From: DATMQA01 sp035566895
Lineage (GTDB): Bacteria > Verrucomicrobiota > Verrucomicrobiia > Limisphaerales > UBA8199
Assembly: GCA_035566895.1 (NCBI GenBank)
Contig: DATMQA010000030.1
Location: 1 to 64,000 of the forward strand
DNA length: 64,000 nt
Direction: 5' to 3'
The translations under genes were made by a program, and so were the position numbers. The notes under the pieces were generated by a model. The model was not told the DNA's origin. It saw only the letters and a list, made by a program, of their open reading frames with translations, and did no database searches. This document shows positions 48,859-56,700 of this stretch, piece by piece. Numbering within the stretch: the first letter of the stretch is position 1; each line of letters opens with the position of its first letter.

Positions 48859-49671
48859 TCACGAGCTGGCGCTGGTATAACGGCGGAGCGAGGCGCGCCA
48901 GCCCCATTCCGAAACGGCGAAGCACCCCAGGCTCATGGCCAACAACAGCAGCAGGTCCTTGGGTGTTGTCGCCATGTGAGCCAGCACGCGCACCGGCACA
49001 TTCGAGACCAGCAGCATCGGCAGCGCAAAGGTAAAGACGGCCTTGAACAGCCCATGAAAAGCCTCGTCCGGCAGCCGCGCGATCTGGAACAGGTTATAAT
49101 AACCCCAAACGATCCCCTGGGCCCGAACGGTCCAGAAGCTGATGCTCGCCAGCAGAAACATCAGCGAGTAATGAATCAGGATGCCGGCCAGGCAAAGCGC
49201 GAAGAAACCTGCCACCTCCAGCGGTGTCGGGGTGTGGGCTAGGTGACTGGCGGCATAACCGATCACCCCCAGCGCCGACGTGGCGTTGACGAACGCGCCC
49301 AGATCGACTTGCCGCAGCGAAACCACAAATCTCGTGTTGACCGGCAGCAAGAGCAGGAAATCCAGTTTGCCGGTCCGGACCAGCTCCGAAAGGTTCGAGC
49401 AGTTGATGAGAAAAAAAGCCTGAAAGATCTGCTGGATGAAATGGCTGGCGCCGATCAGCATCACCACCTGCCATTTCGTCCACGAGCCGATATGGTCCGT
49501 GTGCAGGTAAAGCACGCTGATGAAACTGAGCTGCAACCCGAACCACAGCAGTTCCACCACGATCCAGAGCAGGAAATTGCTCTTGAACATCAGTTCGCGC
49601 GTGACGGAGTTCTTCCATAGCGCGCCATAGATGCGCAAATACCGAGTGAGGACTGACCAGTAACGACTCAT
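48859..49671 (-). CDS. ABC-2-type transporter permease (first of two)
   Basis: A 270-residue membrane protein with six predicted helices. It begins MSRYWSVLTRYLRIYGALWK, and carries ELVRTGKLDFLLLLPVNTRF, a hallmark of the ABC-2 family (PF06182-like) in which two unequal permeases pair with one ATPase. The gene follows the second permease gene after a 76-base spacer on the same strand. No ATPase gene is present beside them. Confidence 0.85.
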   Translation of the reverse strand: MSRYWSVLTRYLRIYGALWKNSVTRELMFKSNFLLWIVVELLWFGLQLSFISVLYLHTDHIGSWTKWQVVMLIGASHFIQQIFQAFFLINCSNLSELVRTGKLDFLLLLPVNTRFVVSLRQVDLGAFVNATSALGVIGYAASHLAHTPTPLEVAGFFALCLAGILIHYSLMFLLASISFWTVRAQGIVWGYYNLFQIARLPDEAFHGLFKAVFTFALPMLLVSNVPVRVLAHMATTPKDLLLLLAMSLGCFAVSEWGWRASLRRYTSASS

Positions 49672-49694
49672 GCCCGATTCAATATGGACTGCTC

Positions 49695-49747
49695 ACCGTG
49701 GACTTCGGACTCGTAACACTTTGGACTTTGGACTTTGGACTCACAAG
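49695..49747. repeat. TTGGACTT-word spacer
   Basis: Three to four copies of TTTGGACTT-type words (49719-49740) between the two permease genes, related to the TCCAAAG word of the rpsK-rpsD spacer on the other strand. Confidence 0.75.
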
Positions 49748-50554
49748 TCACCCTCCCACCGCCGAGTAATGGCGGATCCCCCGCGCCCAGGCAAACCGCG
49801 CTACGCCGTACGTCAGCAGCACCCAGCCAGCCTGCGTGACCAAACCGCGCGCTAAATCCGCCCCCGCCGCTTTGCCCATGTAAATGCTGACCGGAAAGAA
49901 AAGCTGGTACGGAAAGGGCGTGAAGCTGAGCGCTTGCGCCAGGCTGTGTGGCAGAATGTCCAGCGGGAACATGTGCCCGCTGGCGATGTATTCGAACGCG
50001 AACAGTATGAAAATGAACGTCGAGACCTCGAGCACCCAGAACGCCAGCATGGCCATCGTGTAGGATATGAAGAACTGGAGCAGAGCCGTCATCGCGATCG
50101 AAAAGAGAAACCAACCCAGAGTGATCCAGTCGTGCGGCAAGACAAAATACTGGTGCAGGCACAGAATGAACACGGTGAGGGGCACTGCGGCGACGGCCAG
50201 GTAGGTCAGCCGCCCGGAAAAGAACAGGCAGAGCCGGTAGGTAAGATAATCCACCGGTTTAAGCAAAAACTGGCTGATGTTCCCGTCCTTGATGTCTGCC
50301 GCGATTTGCCAATCGTCTTCATTCACTGCCGTCAGGGCGTCCACCACCGCGGTGAGCAGGTAGTAAGAGATCATCTGGGCCAGCGTGTAACTCCCCACCA
50401 TTCCCCCGGCACCTTTATCGCCATAAATCTTTTGCCAGACGAACAGAATCGCGATCAGCGGGATGAAGCCAAAGACCGTTCGTGCCAGAAAATTGAACCG
50501 GTACGTGAGGTTGTTTTGGATCCCGACGTTGATGACGTGCCAGTATTTTCTCAC
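49748..50554 (-). CDS. ABC-2-type transporter permease (second of two)
   Basis: A 268-residue, six-helix membrane protein starting at GTG (MRKYWHVINVGIQNNLTYR). It has DIKDGNISQFLLKPVDYLTYRL, matching its partner's family motif at the same position. The pair should form a heterodimeric ABC exporter channel. The upstream neighbour on this strand is a secreted protein, so the ATP-binding subunit is encoded elsewhere or lost. Confidence 0.85.
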   Translation of the reverse strand: MRKYWHVINVGIQNNLTYRFNFLARTVFGFIPLIAILFVWQKIYGDKGAGGMVGSYTLAQMISYYLLTAVVDALTAVNEDDWQIAADIKDGNISQFLLKPVDYLTYRLCLFFSGRLTYLAVAAVPLTVFILCLHQYFVLPHDWITLGWFLFSIAMTALLQFFISYTMAMLAFWVLEVSTFIFILFAFEYIASGHMFPLDILPHSLAQALSFTPFPYQLFFPVSIYMGKAAGADLARGLVTQAGWVLLTYGVARFAWARGIRHYSAVGG

Positions 50555-50663
50555 GGTCGCGCTTACCGTCCATACTCTATTGGCGGAGAGGACGCTTGGG
50601 AAGAATGAACCAATATCGGAACCTGTGTGAATCGTAAATCTGACCCGGCTTCGTGTTGGCGCC

Positions 50664-53636
50664 TTATTGCCTGAGCCGGAAGAATTTCGTGCCCGAAACC
50701 GGGATCGTTTGGGGGTTGCTTTGGTTCGCGGAAGTAGTCCAGGGGCCGGCGAGGTTCGTCGCTTCCAGCAGAACGGCGTTGCCGCTCCAGCGCAAGGTGA
50801 CCTGGCTCCCGCTCAGCGAAATGGCTGTGAACTTGAGCTGGCCGACCGTGAGCCTGGCGGCGGAGCTGTTGGTAGCAAGGCCGACGGTGGCGAGGGCGAC
50901 GCGAAATTGAGAGCCGTCATCGGCGGAAGAAAGTGACGGAGTCGTGTAGGAATTGGCTGTGGCATTTGGTATCGCGGCGAACGCGGACGACCCAAACGGG
51001 GCCGATTGCCATTGGTAAGCAATCGGCGGGGCGGGGACGCCTGCGGGGTCGCCGAGATAGCCGGAGAGCGCGCTGACGGCAAACGTCGCATTGGTCCCTG
51101 GGTTGGCGGCGGCGTTTTGCGGGGGCGTGGTGATGGTGAGGTAAGCGTTATTGTAAGCGTTGACGGCAACGAGGCTGCCGACGAGAGCGGGTGGGGTGCT
51201 GTTTGTGGGGTCGGGCGCCCCGGCAAATATGAAAGTAGCGGCGAAGGCATCGCCGCCGTTCCCCTGATGATGAACGCCCTCGAGATAGTATTGGGTGCCG
51301 GCGGTCAGGGAGATAGTGTTGCCGGACGGCCAGGTGGTGTTGGTAAATTGGTCGGAACGTGTATAGGCCAGGATGCTGCCGCCCCCGGAGGTGAGCCACT
51401 GGCGGCTATTGGACCACTTGGTTTCCTGGGCAATGAGGTGCTTGTTGGTCGGGTTGGAGTCCGTGCTCAGGAACAGGTCCGAATCATCGTCGGAGCAAAC
51501 AAAGAAGACATAGTTGGCGGTTTGTGGCGCAATGAAGAGTCCGCTGACCCGCTCGGCGTAATTGATGCCCTGGCCGGAGAAGGTTTCGAAGGAAGTCAGG
51601 TAACTGACAAAGGTGGGCGGATTCGTATAGGTCCCGCTCTCAAGATTCGCCCGGGTGGCGCCGGAATAGAATTCCTGTTTCACGAATCCAGGTGAGAAGG
51701 TGAGCGAGGCGCTGTTAATGAACGTGGCCGAGACGACGACACTGGGAACAGCCCCCGGCGCGACTGCCATCACTTTGACACCGGCAGTGTTCGTCAACAC
51801 GAACGAACTGCCATAAAGGGTCGAGTTGGTGGAAGGAGCCGAGTTATCCACAGTGTAATAGAGCTTGGCGCCCGGGGTGGCATCGGCCAGGGAAACGGTG
51901 ACTGAGTTGGTGAAGTAGCCTCCGCTGGGGCTGATCGTAGGGACCGCGAGAAACGTTGCGTTGCCATAAACCGACAACGCGGACGCGCCGCCGACGTACA
52001 CCTTGCCGTTGGCGATGGTGGGCACCGTCGTTTTGACCGCCCAGGCAGCGACGTCGCGCGCGCCCGCCTGGCTGCTGTTATAGAGTTCGTTCGTCAGGTT
52101 GTACGCATCGTAAGCATGCAGCACCGCCGGGCCCGAAGGCGAACCACTCGTGACCGCGCCGTTGTTCAAGACCCAGACAATGGCGTTGTTGGTGCCGTTA
52201 GCGGAGACGGATGGGGTCGCGCCCGGGAAGGGGATAGTGGTGGAGGAGCGATGCGTGGGGGCGGTGGAGAGCGCCCCGTTAGTGATGGCAAAGGCCTTGA
52301 GCCGGTCACCATTGCCCTGGTAATAAATCGTTTTATTGAAGTAGGCCGGAGTCGCGAATGAGGCACCGATGGCGCTGATCACAGACTGCACGATTTGGCT
52401 GTCGTCGGCCGCATTGAAATGCCCCATGTTGTCGCGGTCAACGAGGTAGATAGTTCCGGCCTTCCCGGCGCCCAAAAGCAGATGGGGATGGGCGGCGCTG
52501 CCGACCACGTCGGGAAGCAGGACGGGGCCACCGGAGCCGAGGTCCGTGTCGCCAGAAGCGAGGGAGGCCTGATCGTGGGGGGTGAAATAATCGGCGACAG
52601 CCAGCCCATTGGAAGTGGAGAGCTTCATGAAACTATCGCCGTATTCTGTGCCATTGGTATCCACATTAAAAGGTCCGTTGGCGACTTCGAAAAAGAGGTT
52701 CGTGGCGGCGTCCACCAGCGGGCCGTTGCCGCCCATCCAGAGCCCGCCTTCGCCGGCATGGACGCCCCAGTCGTTTATGGTGGCGTTTGGGGTGGTGTTG
52801 AAGATGCGGTTGGTGAGTTGCTGAAGGGTCGAGGCGTTGAAACCCAGCAGCCAGCCGTGATAAGGGTCCGTATCTGCGAAGCCGGAGTAAGCGATATAAA
52901 GAACGCCGCCTGCCAGCGTCAGCGCGGGCCGCTGAAGCCCATTGTTCATCGAGTCGAAGGCCAGCACGCCGTTGGTGCTGCCGACACCGCTTCCGGGAAT
53001 CGAGGCGCTAACCACCACGGGGCTTGAAGGTTTATCGGCCCCGTTGGTGATGCTCAACGCGTGGACTCGATGGACATAGTTGCTTCCCTCATGCGTGAAG
53101 GCATCCACATACAGGGTGCCGGAACCCAGGTCAATGACCGGCGTGCCGACGATCCCCACTTCCGGCCGGATGTCGTGATACGCTCCGTAGCGATTGCCGA
53201 AATCGTTATTCGGCGTGACCGCGGAAGTTCCAAGGCTCACATGCCAAAGCAATCCGCCGTTGGCGCCGGCATTGCTGTCCGCGTCGAACGCATACACACT
53301 GTCGTGCATCGTCGTGACGAAGACAACGTTGTGGGTCCCTTGCCCCGGGATGGCCAGGCCGGAAACGTAGAGGGGTTGGGAATAGACCTCCCCGTCCACG
53401 GTATACGCGAAGAGTTTCCCGAAGGCGTTCGTGTTGACGTTGGCCGGCGTGAGGATGGTTTCGTTAGTGTTTTGGCCGGTGCGGGCGAAGTCGTTGTGGT
53501 AGGTCAGGACGTTGACCTGGGCGGAAGCGGCGAGGGTTAAACACGTTGTAAGGGTTACTTGAGTTAAAAAAGCGAAAACACATTGATGATTTCGCCGCCG
53601 GCAGCGGGCATTTTTGGTTAAGGTGTGCGTTCTCAT
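50664..53636 (-). CDS. large secreted PQQ-propeller/PA14 protein
   Basis: A 990-residue protein with signal peptide (about 18-40, FLTQVTLTTCLTLAASAQV). Residues about 42-560 are a beta-propeller of PQQ-binding-like blades (TYHNDFARTGQNTNETILTPANVN, GEVYSQPLYVSGLAIPG, VFVTTMHDSVYAFDAD). A chitobiase-C-terminal-like Ig segment (SPSGGYFTNSVTVSLADATPGAKLYYTVDNSAPS), a PA14 domain (SGLFIAPQTANYVFFVCSDDDSDLFLS), an Ig-like domain (PGTNATFAVSALSG) and the shared tail module (LLEATNLAGPWTTSAN..KFFRLRQ) follow. PA14 and Ig domains suggest glycan or protein binding at the surface. Confidence 0.85.
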   Translation of the reverse strand: MRTHTLTKNARCRRRNHQCVFAFLTQVTLTTCLTLAASAQVNVLTYHNDFARTGQNTNETILTPANVNTNAFGKLFAYTVDGEVYSQPLYVSGLAIPGQGTHNVVFVTTMHDSVYAFDADSNAGANGGLLWHVSLGTSAVTPNNDFGNRYGAYHDIRPEVGIVGTPVIDLGSGTLYVDAFTHEGSNYVHRVHALSITNGADKPSSPVVVSASIPGSGVGSTNGVLAFDSMNNGLQRPALTLAGGVLYIAYSGFADTDPYHGWLLGFNASTLQQLTNRIFNTTPNATINDWGVHAGEGGLWMGGNGPLVDAATNLFFEVANGPFNVDTNGTEYGDSFMKLSTSNGLAVADYFTPHDQASLASGDTDLGSGGPVLLPDVVGSAAHPHLLLGAGKAGTIYLVDRDNMGHFNAADDSQIVQSVISAIGASFATPAYFNKTIYYQGNGDRLKAFAITNGALSTAPTHRSSTTIPFPGATPSVSANGTNNAIVWVLNNGAVTSGSPSGPAVLHAYDAYNLTNELYNSSQAGARDVAAWAVKTTVPTIANGKVYVGGASALSVYGNATFLAVPTISPSGGYFTNSVTVSLADATPGAKLYYTVDNSAPSTNSTLYGSSFVLTNTAGVKVMAVAPGAVPSVVVSATFINSASLTFSPGFVKQEFYSGATRANLESGTYTNPPTFVSYLTSFETFSGQGINYAERVSGLFIAPQTANYVFFVCSDDDSDLFLSTDSNPTNKHLIAQETKWSNSRQWLTSGGGSILAYTRSDQFTNTTWPSGNTISLTAGTQYYLEGVHHQGNGGDAFAATFIFAGAPDPTNSTPPALVGSLVAVNAYNNAYLTITTPPQNAAANPGTNATFAVSALSGYLGDPAGVPAPPIAYQWQSAPFGSSAFAAIPNATANSYTTPSLSSADDGSQFRVALATVGLATNSSAARLTVGQLKFTAISLSGSQVTLRWSGNAVLLEATNLAGPWTTSANQSNPQTIPVSGTKFFRLRQ

Positions 53637-53784
53637 GTGTCAAAGGAACGGCCGGGGTCGTAGCCCCGGCCGTGATGTTTGAGGCCAAATGGTGCGCCAA
53701 AACGTGCCCGCGCTTGAGCGCGATTTCACAATGACGAAACGAATTTCTTAATCACGTCGGCGACCATGCTCGGCATTGCGCTTC

Positions 53785-56700
53785 TCATGGATAAACTAGG
53801 CGGAAGAAGACGCTGCCCTGGGTTCCGTCGAGCGGGAACGTCAACGTGTTGTTGGTCGTCGAACCGGGGACGGCTACCCAGTTCGTAGTTAAGCCGACGC
53901 CCGGCGCGTTGGTTTGGGCCTGGAGACGATAGCCGGTATGGTCCACCGGCCACGTGAGCTGGACTTGGCTCGCGGTCGACACAAAGGAGATTTGTGGCCG
54001 GGTGAACGAAACCGGTCGAGCCGATGCTTCGGCAGAGTTCCCGCTCTGGCCGGCCAGGTTGACCGCAGACACGACGTAGTAGTACAGCGTGCCATTGACC
54101 ACGCTCGTATCGGCGATGGAGAGGGTCGTGATGTTCGAGATGACTGTCGTGTAAGGTCCGCCGCTGACGGTCGAGCGTTTCAGATTATAGCTGTCGGTCT
54201 CCGGCACGCCATTCCAGGTTAAGGTCACCTGCCCGTTGCCGGCGGTCGCCGTCAAGCCCGTCGGAGCACTAGCCGGTGGTGCCAGCGGCACGGCCGATGA
54301 GAGGTTCACCACGTCGTTCGAGGAAAGGGTTCGCTTAAAGACAGCCACATCGTCGATGGAGCCGTTGAATGTGCGCGCGGGCAGGCCGTTTGGATCGTTA
54401 CCAATATTAGCGACACCCGCCCACACCTCGTTGTTGTGGTTGATGGCGTTGTTGGTCGTTTGGACCCCGCCAACGTTGATGAGGTAGAGGGCAGCATTGG
54501 TGGGGCTGAGCGCCAGGGCGACAAACGACCACTGGCCGGACGGGATGGTCAGTTGCGAACGGAACCCATACGTGGCGGCGCTGTTGCCGTTCCAGGTGTA
54601 GGCGAGCATGTTCGAGTTGTTTTGATTGGCGCCGCCATAGTGGAAGCCGGCCGCAGTACCCGCGATGCGAGTAAAGAAGATGCCGGACCAGTCGGCCTGG
54701 GTCGTGATACCGCTTGGGTTAATCCAGGCAGTCAGGGTGACCGTGTTGGTGTTAAGGTTGAGTGCCGGGACGGTAACCCAGGATTGGGTAAGGGTCCCGG
54801 TGATTTGCGCCGCCAGGTCACCAGGCTCGAATCCCGTGAACGGAGGATTAGGCGGTCCCGCGACACCATTAATGCAATTCGAGCCGTAAGAACCGTCATA
54901 GCCGCCCGCATAGTCGTGAGCGACGAGACTGCCGCCGGTCTCGTCTAATTGCCAGTAAGCCAGAGGGCCATAGGAGAGGACAGCGGCCTCGTAACTGTTG
55001 GCGGGTGGCGAAGGCAGGACGGTGAGAGTCGCCACCTGGCTGGTGGCGGCGCCGGCCGTGTTGGTGAGGATGAGCCGATAATCGGCCGCATCGGCGGCAG
55101 CGACGGCCGGGTTCGTGAAGGTGATGGCGGTAAGGACCGCCTGGGTGATGTTGCCGCTATTGGGCAGATTGGTAAAGACCCCGCCGCTGCCCCGCTGCCA
55201 CTGCCAGTTGACCGGCGGCGCGCCGTAGCCGGTGGCCTTGAAACCGACACCCTCGCCAAGGTAACGGGTCGTCGATTGTGGCTGTTGCACGATCGCCGGG
55301 GTAGAGAGCGTATCGCGCACGACGACGGCCTGGAGGGCGCCGTTGCCGACATCGGTGAAGCCATCGGCCCAACCGGGTAACTGTTCGAACAGAAGCTGGT
55401 TGGTGGAGGCGGCGGTGAAGGTCGCCTTCACATAGAAGTTGTTGCTCATGTAGAACGTCGAGGAGAGATTCGTCGCGTTGTACGGGTCCTGGAAGAAAGC
55501 CCGGCGGGACTGCTCGCGGTGCTGGCCGCCGGAAGTGTCGCGGTCATCCAACGCGATGAGCTGGAGGCTGTAAGAGCGCCCAGGCACAAGCCCATTAACG
55601 GTGAGTGTTTTGGGTCCGCCGTCGTTGCTGAACTCGCCCAGGACCAGGTCGTAGTTCGAGTTGCCCGTGGTGTTGGTATAGCCGGTGATGGTCTTGCCAA
55701 ACGCGCCGGTGGCAGTGCCGTTGCCGGTGGTCGTGGCGACCGAGCCGTCAGCCTTGAAATCGTAGTTCAAGACGGTTGCGCTGTTAGTGACCGAGACGAC
55801 GTATTCCGTTGCGCCGAAGGTAGCGGCTCCGACGAGGATGCCGGCCTGGTTCGTGAGCGCGGAGACACTGGCGATAGACGCCGGAGCGGAGAAGACCGGC
55901 CGCGCGTTGGTGTTCAACACGGTAAGGGCCACGATGCTGCTGGTGACCGACCCGAGGGAGTTGGTGACGACGACGGAGTAAGTGCCGGCGTCGGCAAAGG
56001 CGGCGTTCGTGATGTTCAGGATGTTGGTGCCGGTGCCAAAGAGGTCTCCGCCGTCGCTGATGTTCGTGCCGTATCTGAGCCACTGGTAATGGAGCGGCCC
56101 GCTGCCGGCGGCGGTCATGGTGAGTTGGCCGTTGAGCCCTTTGTAAAGGGTCAAAGGGGAGGGCTGCAGGGCGATCACGGGCGGGAATGACGCGCCCGAC
56201 GCCGCACTGTAAAGCGCGGCGATCTGATCGCCCGATAAGGCGCGGTTCCAAACCGCGACTTCGTCCAGGACGCCCTCAAAAGTGCGAACGCCACCGGCAT
56301 AGAAAGGATCGGTGCCGAGGTAGGTGATGCCCGCGAAGGGCTGGATGGGGTGGTTCAGCGTGTTGACCGCGACCGCCTGGCCGTTGTTGGTATTGTAGAG
56401 GTAGAGGGTTGCGCGCGTCGGTTCGACCACCAGGGCAGCAAACGACCACGAGTTAATCGGCGGCGTCAGGCCGGAGTTCCAGTTGTTGGCCCCGGCAAGG
56501 TTATTCCAGGTATAACCCAGGTTGGTCATGGTGTTGCCAAAGTTGAGGCCGGCGACGGTGAGGCCTTGGCGTTGGAAAACCAAGCCAACATAGTTGGTGG
56601 TCTGTTGGCTGAGCGGGTTGAGCCAGGCGGTGATGGTGACGGTATTGGTGTTGAGGTTCAACGGCGGCGCGGCGACGTCCGAGCCGGCGGTAAAACTGGT

